A stretch of 64,000 nt of DNA from Anadara kagoshimensis (taxonomy: Eukaryota > Mollusca > Bivalvia > Arcoida > Arcidae). The notes beneath the pieces are model-generated. The model was given only the letters and a program-made list of their open reading frames with translations, had not been told where the DNA came from and did no database searches. Both the position numbers and the translations under genes were made by a program. Shown here in pieces: positions 13,201-22,158 of the stretch (within the stretch, counting starts at the first letter, position 1; every line of letters begins with the position of its first letter). The stretch spans positions 7,520,442 to 7,584,441 of the forward strand of contig CM037863.1 in the NCBI GenBank assembly GCA_021292105.1, in the 5' to 3' direction.

Positions 13201-14158
13201 ATACAGTGTACAAGACCGAACGGTCCATACACGGTGTATGGACTAGTCTATACACGACCAAGCGGTCCATATTCGATATTGAACGTTACGAGTTGTGTCC
13301 CTTGAAAACCAAAACGCTTGCGTGATAAGGATTTTTATGTTGCAAACGACAACATAAAACAAAAAACAAAAACATGTTAAGTTTATGCGATTTTGTTTGT
13401 TCAATGCAATAAAAGTTTTAGTTACTTACGTAGAGGGCACTATCAAGATTTACGGACTCGCCCTCGGGCAGTCCGTAAATCTTGATAGTGCCCTTTGCAT
13501 AAGTAACTAATGCATACATATGGCCCACTAAGGCCTTAACAATGGGGCCATTTGCAAAATAAGAAATCAATGTCAACCTTCTAGATTGAACACTGCCTAT
13601 ATTGTGCAGAACAAATACGAGTATTTTCATTGGATACTGGATCAAATCGGTCGATGTTGTCCTGTAAAACAGTGTCCTTCAGGGAAATTCAGTATAAATG
13701 TTTTACAATATGTTCCCCACAAATGTTGAGGGGTATTGAGCATGTGGTATGTTTGCAAACCCTATTCATTTGTGGACATTTTAAAAAGATAATAGTGATA
13801 TCCCTATTTTAAAATTTATATAATCAACGTCTAATGATTTTCTTTCATAATAAGTTAAATCGATCATATTTTCTAGTGCTCTATGAAATGTCACTTAACC
13901 AATTGTAAAATGTGTATGTCACCGAAAGGTTTGTAATTTTTTGTTACTTGGGTTAATTGATATACATATATATTATTTATTTATATTTTTTATTTATATT
14001 TTTTTTTTCAAATTTTTTTATAGATTTATTTTTTTTTTAATTTATTTATCTATTTATTTATTTGACAGTTACTGGATGCCTGTATGGATTTAAGAACAGT
14101 AAAACATTTTATTTGGAAGCAGACGGGTGATTTAACATTACATTATAGACCAAAGTGA
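1297..14158 (+). CDS. WDR48: WDR48 (UAF1), WD40-repeat activator of USP1/USP12/USP46; 3' fourteen coding exons, 5' end outside window
   Basis: Exons read from the sequence, all GT-AG and in phase: 1297-1487, 2366-2470, 2991-3110, 4112-4180, 4681-4771, 5281-5378, 6304-6411, 7226-7325, 8769-8840, 9754-9841, 10426-10540, 10967-11043, 12805-13000, 14069-14158 (TGA 14156-14158). They total 1520 nt, that is 505 residues after a 2-nt partial codon. The product aligns with vertebrate WDR48 from about residue 165 to the C-terminus. Landmarks are [81 protein letters not shown] and [11 protein letters not shown]. The first three exons carry the last WD40 blades; the rest is the DUF3337/SUMO-like C-terminal part. 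Known role of the family: it binds and activates USP1, USP12 and USP46, for example in FANCD2 and PCNA deubiquitination. The missing N-terminal third should lie left of position 1; nothing in 1-1296 encodes it. Exon 2366-2470 and exon 4681-4771 are flanked by partial duplicates (separate entries). Identity is near certain; individual splice edges are inferred. Confidence 0.96.
1795..1881. mobile_element. Short copy of the CAGTCAAACCTG MITE family
   Basis: The termini CAGTAAAATCTGTG and GGTTTGACTG with TA flanks, and internal GGTGGCC blocks, match the family consensus. The copy is short and internally deleted. Confidence 0.65.
2412..2885 (+). repeat. Tandem duplication of WDR48 exon 3' half with its donor site (4 copies, 137-141 bp)
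   Basis: The last 59 nt of the exon ending at 2470, plus the following intron bases, recur at 2553-2611, 2690-2748 and 2827-2885. Copies start at 2412, 2553, 2690 and 2827. The second and third copies keep the TTACAG/GTATTT junction; the fourth has lost one G there. Copies three and four are preceded by a pyrimidine-rich TCCCTCCCTAG that could act as an acceptor, giving a 59-nt pseudo-exon (not a multiple of three) in the wrong frame. The genuine exon is the first, because it alone continues 5' into the conserved WD40 sequence. Confidence 0.9.
3760..3946 (+). repeat. Dispersed repeat, partner at about 49330-49475
   Basis: This intronic block shares the order CCAGCTCACTTCA, TAAATAGCTTAAATGTGTAAAC, GGCCCAGACT, CCATTGACCACT and CCCTGCTAATTTTCACCCC with the intergenic block near 49330-49475 in the same orientation. 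No termini or coding potential were seen, so the class is unknown. Confidence 0.65.
4363..4735 (+). repeat. Old tandem duplication spanning a WDR48 intron end and exon acceptor
   Basis: The segment 4363-4551 resembles 4567-4735. Both contain a CTGTTCATTTAT stretch, a GTAGATGG-TTTGACTGTA stretch, and then an exon-like AAGATAA-CTCCAGGTTATCAG. In the right copy that block is the start of exon 4681-4771; in the left copy (about 4509-4551) the frame and acceptor are decayed. The two copies differ by several indels, so the event is old. Confidence 0.7.
5404..5935 (-). mobile_element. Degenerate tRNA-SINE remnants in a WDR48 intron
   Basis: Two decayed minus-strand copies (about 5404-5637 and 5805-5935) keep the order ATTTCA-TTATAT, GATGTCACCAGCTATAGATGAA and TTGGCGAA typical of the intact SINE copies elsewhere in the window. 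The tRNA-like head is missing. Confidence 0.6.
5972..6198. mobile_element. Palindromic MITE, TA-flanked, CTGTAAAGGG termini
   Basis: The element begins CTGTAAAGGG and ends CCCTTTACAG with TA on each side. An inner 19-bp inverted pair (ATTTTTGCGTGGGTAAAAT and its complement at about 6040-6060) lies in the left half. At 227 bp without coding capacity this is a non-autonomous element, probably of a TA-targeting superfamily. Confidence 0.75.
6532..6790 (-). mobile_element. Degenerate tRNA-SINE remnant
   Basis: A minus-strand SINE body is recognisable from CATTTCACTTATATCCATATG, CACCAGCTATATATGAAA and GAGTGTTTGGCAGAG. It lacks the tRNA head. Confidence 0.55.
6893..7147. mobile_element. TA-flanked MITE, CAGTCAAACCTG family
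   Basis: Left terminus CAGTCAAACCTGCC and right terminus GGCAGGTTGGAATG are inverted repeats with TA at each end. The interior repeats GGTGGCCTTTATA and AATATGAATAAAG blocks. Other copies are listed at 1795, 10609, 17422, 34682, 58120 and 60895. Confidence 0.8.
8041..8098 (+). other. Candidate 58-nt cassette exon in WDR48 intron
   Basis: A good acceptor (TTTTTATTCAG at 8030-8040) precedes 58 nt that end at a GT (8099). Read in phase after exon 7226-7325 it would give [14 protein letters not shown]. Because 58 is not a multiple of three, inclusion shifts the frame and creates a TGA inside the next exon, as a poison exon would. The donor is weak. It is absent from the vertebrate protein and may be chance. 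Confidence 0.25.
8869..9193. repeat. ~110-bp tandem repeat, 3 copies
   Basis: Three copies (about 8869-8980, 8981-9095, 9096-9193) share AAATCTCA-CC-AAGGGGT, GAATATTT-AGTCAGA and AATAGAGTTATCTCCC. It lies in a WDR48 intron, 29 bp after a donor, and has no coding capacity. Each copy carries the AGTTATCTCCC motif seen throughout the window. Confidence 0.85.
9895..10180 (+). mobile_element. Degenerate tRNA-SINE, plus strand
   Basis: The SINE body order is retained: CCAGGTCTG, AAGACTTG, GCCAAGCACTC, AAATGAAAGTCACTG, TAAAGAACCCT, then CTATAGTTGG and GATATTCTTGACTAGGA. The head is missing. Confidence 0.6.
10609..10822. mobile_element. CAGTCAAACCTG-family MITE, diverged
   Basis: It begins CAGTAAAACCTGCTATAGTG and ends ATCTTTACTG, with repeated GACCACCT and AAAGACCACCTG blocks in between, matching the family layout with several changes. 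Confidence 0.6.
11098..11505. mobile_element. ~408-bp inverted-repeat element in WDR48 intron
   Basis: CTACTGTTGGAACCACTT at the left end and its near-complement AGTGGTTCCAACAATAG at the right end form termini. The similarity extends inward through GTGACAATGA / TCATTGTCAC and further TTTTTCACTTACTTG blocks. No coding capacity was seen. Confidence 0.7.
12330..12403. repeat. Short inverted repeat (hairpin) in WDR48 intron
   Basis: AAGATTTTGGAAGTG (about 12330) and CACTTCCAAAATCGTCTT (about 12386) are complementary apart from one position, with roughly 40 bp between. It may be the core of another small palindromic element. Confidence 0.5.
13223..13243. repeat. Perfect 21-bp palindrome
   Basis: GTCCATACAC and its exact complement flank a single central G. 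It lies about 190 bp left of a much longer hairpin in the same WDR48 intron. Confidence 0.8.
13435..13493. repeat. Long near-perfect hairpin in the last WDR48 intron
   Basis: The arms 13435-13458 and 13470-13493 are 24 nt long and exactly complementary. The 11-nt loop contains a further GCCC/GGGC pairing. Weaker complementarity continues outward (AGTTACTTACG against CATAAGTAACT). The open frame through it is a palindrome artefact. It could be a recent MITE core or give a small-RNA-like hairpin transcript. Confidence 0.85.
13970..14066. repeat. TTTATTTATT low-complexity tract before last WDR48 exon
   Basis: An AT-only tract of TATTTATTT and T runs forms the extended polypyrimidine/T-rich region immediately before the acceptor AG at 14067-14068. 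Confidence 0.8.
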
Positions 14159-14277
14159 TCATTTTATAACCAAGATGAGAGGAATTATGAAATTAAAGAT
14201 GTAGGGAAGATAACCCTGTTATAAATGGCAGTGGCATCAACAGCTGATAATAGAGATGAAGATTAGATTTTGTATCC

Positions 14278-14490
14278 GATAGTTGTCTGTCTTAATAGAC
14301 AAGAGTTACCTTCCTTGAAATATTGTCTCAGTAGCCAAGAGTTATCTACCTTAGATTATTGTCCCGACAGACGTGAGTTATCTACCTTGGATTTTTGTCT
14401 TGACAGACAAGAGTTATCTACCTTGGATTTTTGTCTTGACAGACAAGAGTTATTTGCCTTGGATTATCTTGAATTTTTGTCTTGAAAGGC
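14278..14490. repeat. 36-bp minisatellite in the WDR48 3' UTR
   Basis: The unit contains GACAGACAAGAGTTATCTACC and TTGGATTTTTGTCTT, repeated about five times with increasing divergence to the left. It begins about 120 bp after the stop codon, so it is probably transcribed in the WDR48 mRNA. The 71-residue ORF across it is a repeat artefact. Confidence 0.85.
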
Positions 14491-14808
14491 ACGATTTATC
14501 TATCTTGGTATACCACACATAATTCATATTAAGAAACAAAATGTTTTATAAACCAGAGGAGCAATTTCTAGACTCATCAGTAGAAGTATCAGTAACTATT
14601 ACATACATGTAGGTACCTATTCAAGGGTTAGATTCTGTATACCATAGTCTTGTGGTAGACAGAATTATTTACCTTGATATATCATACTATAGACCAAATG
14701 AGCATTTATGAGAATTTCAGAAATGTTAGATAGTATAATATCTGTAGAGACTCAGTGGCATTAACAGCTGATAAAATTATCCTGGATTAAATTTTTTCAA
14801 TTTTCTTA

Positions 14809-15012
14809 CTGTAAACCAACTTTTATTTGCCTGCTATTAACTTCGCGCATTTCCTGAAGACAAAATAATCATTAAATTCAATAATCATGTACTGGTTTTT
14901 GAAAATACTAAATATTCAGCTAAAGTTTATATGGTGAAAGTCAATGGTCACGAAATGGTTTTGGTAAGAGAATTGCAAAAGTTAATATACGTGAATAAAA
15001 GTTGATTTGCAG
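14809..15012. mobile_element. TA-flanked MITE with CTGTAAACCAACTTTTATT termini
   Basis: The left end CTGTAAACCAACTTTTATT and the right end GAATAAAAGTTGATTTGCAG are inverted repeats, flanked by TA. The 204-bp interior is non-coding. Confidence 0.65.
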
Positions 15013-16876
15013 TAACTTTCTTTTTCACATTCATATTTGAAAAACACAAGTCATTCAATATAATAATTTAATAGACAGATGAAAACCATAAGTTTAGAGA
15101 TGTGTAGGAGACGATACTGTTTAATTACAGCAGTCACATTTACAACAACAATAGATGACAGAATTTTCAAATTAAATTAATTTACAGTAATCAGTGGAAA
15201 TTTGCACAAAATCATAATGTTGGCTTTTGGCAAGGGGTTTATTTCTGTGATTTTGTCCATTCCTGTGGTACAACGCATATTAAACTTGGTTTGCCGTAAT
15301 TTTCAAGATGGATTAATATTCACAATTTTTTTTTCAATTCACAAAAAAGTGGAGATTTTCCACCTTGCAAAAATAACCAAGTTTACAGTATCTTTCCTTG
15401 ATGCAGGTTGGACTGTATACGAAGAAACCACAAATTGTTCATTAACCTAATGATATAAAACTGCAATATTTACATGTAACTCATGATAGAATAGTTATAG
15501 AGAATTTGTCTTGAAGAAATGCCTGAAACAGTATACTAGCATATCCAGAAATTATTTTATTTTTAGACTGGTTGTGTCCTAAATATTTGAACAAAATGAT
15601 GTGTCTGTATAGTTTAAAGGCACTTCCATGCTGGGGACCTAAATAGTGTGTAACAGAACATTATACATGGTTCTGTGAAAAAACTATACTGTCTTAAGTA
15701 GTTTTTTTTATCTTGTGTAACATCATAAAATGCATTCCAACAATATATTTTACTTATTTTGTTCATTGGCAGAGTAAATAGCAAGTCCTCTTTTCTAAAG
15801 ATTGGAGTGAAGTAATGGTGTTTTATACCCCAGTCAATTTTCTTTAAACTCATATGGAGGTTAACAATTCTAGGCAGATGGATGAAACTAGGAGTTTCTT
15901 TTGAAAATGACCTTTCTAATGTTTATGATCATTAAATGAAAAACTAACACATAATTGTTGCCTCAATTGATTTTGTGCTCATCCTTAAATCAACTATACT
16001 GTGTGTATAAACATTGCTAAAATTCCTCAATTGGACTATAAAATGGGCCACAAAACACTGGTTGCCTAAGCAACAGAAACTTTAACATTTACAAATTCAT
16101 GTTTTATTTAGACATGTCAGTTCACTGTTCGAGAGAAGTTTGTTTTCTTATGGCATAAAACACCATAACTCCATGCTGGTTTGTTCTACCATTCAAGAAC
16201 TGATCACATTAATATCAATGAAAGAATTTCGGTTGTGGAATTAAACACTGTAACTAGATCATCGCTTATAAATTTCAATGCCTCTCACAAGCTAGTTATT
16301 AATACAATTTGGAACAGATCAGAATACATCATTCGGTTGTTTCCATTATCCCTGAACTGACCCCATCAATAAAAGTGAAAGAATCTTGACTGAGGCATAA
16401 AACCCCATTATTTCACTTCGCTCCTCTCGTTAATTCAATTTTATTATAAGCAAATGCAATACGCACAATTTAGGTTAACTTGGAAAATTTAGTTTCATTT
16501 TTATGCAGTGTTTACTCTGGGGTGGTAATTTTCCAAATTGAAGTATTAGATACTAGAGCTCTTTCTCACCCTTTTGTAAATGAAGTTGGGCTCTTATGAA
16601 TTGTGAAAATAAGGCCAAAATTGTGATATAGAAAACTTCGAATATGCTGGTTTAAATGTTGAAATTTTAAAAATTGTAAAAAAAAACCTAACATTTTGAA
16701 CTGTTATGGTTCAGAAATATTGGCCCTTAAAATGGCCAAGCGAGACCTCTGATATTTAAATGATAAGATACTACAGGTTTACTTTAAAAAAATTGGGGAG
16801 TGAGTGTGTGAGGTGGGGTCAGAGGCAAATTACCATGTATATTTAAGTTCAACATGGCGATTTTAAGGCTCAAAAC

Positions 16877-17122
16877 AGGTCCTAGTCCCCAGTTTTACAA
16901 CCATTCCTTAACTTAATCTGCCAACTTTTGACAATATTTCATAATTCTGTGAATAAAACATTTCAAAATTAGAATATAAATGTAATAAGCTTGGAGTGAT
17001 CTTCAAAATAATGCCTTAAAATTTCTAAATATCCTAAAAATTAACAAAATTATTAAGATTTGAAATTTGTCAGGTTAAAGTTAAAGAAAATCTTAACTTT
17101 GAATGATTATTAAACTGGAGCC
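16877..17122. mobile_element. Decayed copy of the GGCCCCGGTTTCAC MITE
   Basis: The order CCATTCCTTAACTTAA, AAAATTAACAAAATTATTAAG, GATTTGAAATTTGTCAGGTTAAAG and GAAAATCTTAACTTTGAATG matches the intact copy at 26670-26928, with degraded ends. Confidence 0.6.
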
Positions 17123-17421
17123 GAATCAACAGGGTGTATTAAGTGATGTATACCACACTTATTCAGTTCATGAAGTTTGGAAGTGATGCATGAATGGACA
17201 TTTTTAGATTAGTTAAACTGCCTGCCAGTGTGTGCAAGTTTAGTTTTAGTTTATAAGTATGGATGCAGTTAAGAAAGAGATGTACGTAACGACTCCTAAC
17301 AAAGTTTAACACTTAATGAAGTCCAGACTCTATTAGGCATTGACAATTTTGACACCTAATAAAGTCCAAAGATTCAGGCTCTAGACAATAAGTCTTCTTG
17401 GTATTACGAAATAAAATTGTA

Positions 17422-17597
17422 GCCAAACCTGTATATAAAGGCCACCCAAGGGAAACAGTAAAAATGGTCTTTATGGGCAGGTGGCCTTTATACACAGTTT
17501 CAAATAATATGAATAAAGAACAATTGGGGTACAATTTCGCTGGCTTTTATAAGCAGGTGGCCTTTATATAGAAGTGGCCTTTAAGCAGGTTAGATTG
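17422..17597. mobile_element. CAGTCAAACCTG-family MITE
   Basis: GCCAAACCTGTATATAAAGG at the left and GGCCTTTAAGCAGG-TTAGATTG at the right form inverted termini next to TA. The interior is AATATGAATAAAGAACAATT as in the other copies. Confidence 0.75.
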
Positions 17598-17820
17598 TAC
17601 TCTCAAAATTGAATGGCTGTATTAGGCCATGTAATTTTGACACCTTCATTAGGTGATGGACTTCATTAGGACTTGCTTTAGATGAGGTTAGTGTGGTCGG
17701 AGATGTCTTATTTTAGCAAAAATGAAATTGTTATTGTATGATACTTGTTATAAAATTGATATTAAAAATTGATAATAAATAAAACTGTTATTGTGTTGAG
17801 ATCAAAAATCTTATAAAGGA

Positions 17821-18033
17821 TGTCCATGTGGTCATCTACACACAAGTTAGTCATCTACACCCATGTCCATGTGGTCATCTACACACAAGTTAGTCATCTA
17901 CACCCATGTCCATGTGGTCATCTACACACAAGTTAGTCATCTACACCCATGTCCATGTGGTCATCTACACACAAGTTAGTCATCTACACCCATGTCCATG
18001 TGGTCATCTACACACAAGTTAGTCATCTACACA
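17821..18033. repeat. 43-bp minisatellite, ~5 copies
   Basis: The unit starts TGTCCATGTGGTCATCTACA at 17821, 17864, 17907, 17950 and 17993, nearly identical between copies. There is no coding capacity beyond repeat ORFs. Confidence 0.92.
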
Positions 18034-18130
18034 CTTGCTCTACTGTTGATTACACAATGAGCATGCTAGGATTGATCTGTTTAGGGAAACTGAATACCTT
18101 GAATAGTTATGGTAGTTATAGTCCATCAGT

Positions 18131-18307
18131 GATATTGTGGCAGAGTGTTTATAAACATGGAAGAGTCTATATGATGTAAATAAGGATCATATATGAGGTA
18201 GTTTTGAAATGAACGCATGCAGGCATGAATATACACTTATGAATAACAGGGTATTAATACATATCTGTGAAGAATAGAATCATCTATAAACACTCTGCCA
18301 CAATATC
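18131..18307. repeat. Perfect 23-bp inverted repeat at the left edge of the 40-bp array
   Basis: GATATTGTGGCAGAGTGTTTATA at 18131-18153 is exactly complementary to 18285-18307. The right arm runs directly into the first 40-bp unit. Confidence 0.9.
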
Positions 18308-19209
18308 GCCAACAGACTATACTGGTATATGACCATGCCACAATATCGCCAACAGACTATACTGGTATATGACCATGCCACAATATCCCCAACAGACTAT
18401 ACTGGTATATGACCATGCCACAATATCCCCAACAGACTATACTGGTATATGACCATGCCACAATATCCCCAACAGACTATACTGGTATATGACCATGCCA
18501 CAATATCCCCAACAGACTATACTGGTATATGACCATGCCACAATATCCCCAACAGACTATACTGGTATATGACCATGCCACAATATCCCCAACAGACTAT
18601 ACTGGTATATGACCATGCCACAATATCCCCAACAGACTACTGGTATATGACCATGCCACAATATCCCCAACAGACTATACTGGTATATGACCATGCCACA
18701 ATATCCCCAACAGACTATACTGGTATATGACCATGCCACAATATCCCCAACAGACTATACTGGTATATGACCATGCCACAATATCCCCAACAGACTACTG
18801 GTATATGACCATGCCACAATATCCCCAACAGACTATACTGGTATATGACCATGCCACAATATCCCCAACAGACTATACTGGTATATGACCATGCCACAAT
18901 ATCCCCAACAGACTATACTGGTATATGACCATGCCACAATATCCCCAACAGACTATACTGGTATATGACCATGCCACAATATCGCCAACAGACTATACTG
19001 GTATATGACCATGCCACAATATCCCCAACAGACTACTGGTATATGACTATGCCACAATATCCCCAACAGACTATACTGGTATATGACCATGCCAAAATAT
19101 CCCCAACAGACTACTGGTATATGACCATGCCACAATATCCCCAACAGACTATACTGGTATATGACCATGCCACAATATCCCCAACAGACTATACTGGTAT
19201 ATGACCATA
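18297..19209. repeat. 40-bp minisatellite, ~23 copies
   Basis: The unit is CCACAATATCCCCAACAGAC followed by TATACTGGTATATGACCATG. Several units are 37 bp because TATA-repeat bases are lost (GACTACTGG instead of GACTATACTGG). Both ends carry CGCC variants. The reported 60-79 aa ORFs are repeat artefacts. Confidence 0.95.
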
Positions 19210-19374
19210 ATTACTGTATATAAAGTGTACACAATGACCCTAAACCATGTGATCCTCGAGTGATGAGTACTGTTGTACATATAACAAAGTATGTCTCTGA
19301 GGACGTCACTTTTGGTGTGTATATCACCATGTTAAACATGTCAAATACCTATATCAGTTTACTTTCTACTAAAC

Positions 19375-19704
19375 CACAGCTCAGTTTGTACAGTGCTTGC
19401 TCTGTAAGTGGGAGGTAGTGAGTTCGAACCCTGACCTAGTCTGACACGAAACTTGAAAGTGGGTAGCGACTGTTTTTTTCACCAAACACTCTGCATTAAG
19501 AAATGAAAGTCACAGTTCTTTCTGAGGGAACTTATAATAAATGAGGTCCCGTGTCACGATAGGCTTGGCATGATAAAGAATCCTGATGTATAATGCCATC
19601 AGCACAATGCAAAGGCAAAATTTTCGCATCTTCGCCTATAGATGGCGACATCTCAAATAAGTGAAATATTCTTGACTGAGAGGTTAAACATCATTACTCA
19701 ACTC
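19375..19704 (+). mobile_element. tRNA-derived SINE
   Basis: The copy starts with a tRNA-like head (AGCTCAGTTTGTACAGTGC, B-box GAGTTCGAACCC). The shared body has GAAAGTGGGTAGCGACTGTT, AATGAAAGTCACAG and GAGGTCCCGTGTCACG, and it ends in AAATATTCTTGACTGAGAGG and TCATTACTCAACTC. Confidence 0.85.
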
Positions 19705-19845
19705 TTTCAATAATCCAGAATGTACATAGTGATTTTTAGTTAAGATTCAGGCTCAAATAAGTAAATAATAATAAATATATTAAGTTTCTTAGATTTTTTA
19801 TATCAATCTGATAAAATGATGAGCATTAAACATGTGTGAATTGGT

Positions 19846-20042
19846 GTATCGCCAGCCATGCCCACAATGTTCCGACACTGGCCGCCATCACGGTACCAAA
19901 GCAGCATCACGGCAACTAATGACTTGCTAGTGTCTGTGACGTCATTAAACAATACAATTCAGGCCGAGTTTTTATTCTTTTTGTGTGTAATTCAAGCATG
20001 CCGGGCCTTTGTTGGAACATTTTGGGCGTGACCGGCGATATG
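19846..20042. mobile_element. ~195-bp MITE, TATCGCCGG-type termini (inverted copy at 42457-42656)
   Basis: The left end GTATCGCCAGCCATGCCC and the right end GGGCGTGACCGGCGATA are inverted repeats, with inner GTTCCGACACTGGC / TTGGAACATT pairs. The whole unit occurs again in opposite orientation at 42457-42656. Confidence 0.8.
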
Positions 20043-20123
20043 TCAATTACAAGTGCTCTTTATAAGCTACTTGAGTAACACACTCTTACGGATCACATAA
20101 CCTCTCAATTAAGTTCTAATCCC

Positions 20124-20512
20124 ACTAGGGTATTTCTTTGTGTGAGAAAATTGTCAGTTTGCTTCTTGAAGGTGAGTGCTTTCTCTGGGCACTCTGGTTT
20201 CCTCCCTTATCCCTGAACCCACAATACTGGAATGCCTCTCAATACTTAAGTTCTAATCCAACTATGTTAGTTCTTTGTGTGAAAAAATTGTCAGTTTGCT
20301 TGATCCTATTTTTCTCTGGGCACTCTGGTTTCCTCCCTTATCCCTGAACCCACAATACTGGAATGCCTCTCAATACTTAAGTTCTAATCCAACTATGTTA
20401 GTTCTTTGTGTGAAAAAATTGTCAGTTTGCTTGATCCTATTTTTCTCTGGGCACTTTGTTTTCCTCCCTTATCCCTGAACATATCAATATTGGTGTAAGT
20501 GAAATAATCTTG
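20124..20512. repeat. 137-bp tandem repeat of a SINE-like tail (~2.7 copies)
   Basis: Units start near 20138, 20275 and 20412 with TTCTTTGTGTGA and AAATTGTCAGTTTGCTT, then GGGCACTCTGGTTTCCTCCC. The same CTGGTTTCCTCC tail ending in GAATCTTGAC and CATTATTCCA recurs singly near 35018-35162, 40262-40412, 43278-43385, 50570-50722, 51470-51640 and 51660-51840, so a second dispersed family has been tandemly amplified here. Confidence 0.85.
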
Positions 20513-22158
20513 ACATTTAACACTTTAACTCCACACTTGCAATAAGAAGAATGACAAAAATTTACAACAATACAAATTGTATAATCTATATCTCTCAATT
20601 GTAAACAATTTAATATGAAAAATATTTATACAAAAAAATATTTAAGTCAACATTTAGAATGAAGTAAAAACTAAATAGGAAGAGATTCATGTTCTTCACT
20701 GCCATCCATAAATTATTACTCTATTAAAATGTGTCACATCATTACAGACGGCAAATCTTCACAAAATTTAATTGTTGAAAACACTTTTTTGCTTTAATCA
20801 AGTGTTTGTTAGATAAAATAGTGTTTTATTTGAAAAAGGGATATTTTGGAAATTTCATAAAATATTTTTACAAAGACAACATCATTACACTCATTTAGAT
20901 AATTAATTTAAGATATTGCATTTAAATACTGCAAAAATTTCAGTTTTTCAATTCATTAAATAAAATTTGACATGATGACTGGCGAATATGTAGTAAGAAT
21001 GTAAACAAGATGACCGTCACTTCTTGCAAAATAAAAAATACAGGGATTTTTCTGACCTTTTTGGGAAAAGGATCTTGGGATAAAATTGGGAAAATGCTCA
21101 ACAAAAATGTAATTTTGGGAAAAATCACAACATATTAGAATTTCTAGACCACTAGAATACTGGTAATTGAACAAATTATATCGGTGTTCACAACAAAATA
21201 GTGCTGTCTCTTTTGTCTCTATATAATATATAATTATCCAGCAAAATGTGGGTTAATATAGATTGAAATCGTTATCAGAACGAGATATCCTCCAAATATG
21301 ATGTGAATTTTTTTTTCTCAAAAAATTGATAAACATAGCTAATTCTGAATTTTTTACTACAGAATTGGGGAAAAATGGGAATGGGTCCCTTTACTGGACC
21401 CTGTGAATACCCAGAGTGGCCTTATGTCCCACCAGGGACGAAGAGGATAGGTAGTAGGTAGGTAGGTGAATACCCAGAAAAATCCCTGAAATAAATAATG
21501 GTATCAAGAGTTTCTCAATTTCATAATAAACAGGTATCTAATATGTACTAAATAAACACTAAATGTAAACATAAACATTCTCAAAAATGAAAAAAAATTA
21601 AGTATTGATAAATAATGAAGTAAATGAATTAAGTTCTGGTCAAAAATTAAAACTAAATTAAATAAATCTTTCACTAGATATCCTTCAAAGTTGATGTGTA
21701 CAATGGGGTTCGCCTCTGTACCATGTGATACCTTCTAATGTGTCTGTGAAACGCTTGTTTCCAATGGACATGGAATCGCACAATATGACGTTTTCTACTA
21801 AAAACGACGTTATTACAGGATTTTGTGACGTTGACGTTTTCCAAAATGTACTGCACAAACGTTAAGAGGTATTGACCACGTGGTACAGTGGCGAACACCA
21901 TTTCAATGGTGTTTGCCTCTGTATCATGATTCTCCCTAAGGTATTTACACAAAAATTACCTCCATTTCATATGGAATCATATAAGTTTAGGTTTCCTGTG
22001 AATTCATGACATATTAACCTTCTGGAACATTAAGTAGTGTTAATGACGTGGTAACAGTGACAAACCTCATTTTTTGTTTAGCTTGTCTCTTTACCAATGT
22101 AATATTATAGAATTCAAAAAGTTCATAAAACCTCCAATTTTCTTTCTTTCTTGATGAA
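20513..22158. other. Intergenic / synthetase 3' flank
   Basis: AT-rich sequence between the convergent WDR48 and synthetase genes. It includes the short GTAGGTAGGTAGG tract near 21450. No gene was found; the ORFs here lack codon structure or recognisable domains. Part of it must be the synthetase 3' UTR. Confidence 0.5.

Larger units (their letters stand above)
14159..17820 (+). other. WDR48 3' UTR and intergenic sequence
   Basis: After the stop codon the sequence is AT-rich and non-coding. It holds a 36-bp minisatellite (14278-14490), a MITE (14809-15012), a decayed inverted-repeat element (16877-17122) and a CAGTCAAACCTG-family MITE (17422-17597). Several AATAAA hexamers occur, but none can be singled out as the WDR48 poly(A) signal. 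Confidence 0.55.

Noticed and set aside
13418-13645. 75-aa minus-strand ORF crossing the WDR48 intron hairpin
   Set aside because: It is open only because the palindrome is open on both strands. It shows no domain and no splice context.
18557-19204. 60-79 aa ORFs rich in HIPV and CWGYCGMVIYQY repeats
   Set aside because: These are translations of the 40-bp minisatellite, whose frame changes with every unit; no gene is implied.
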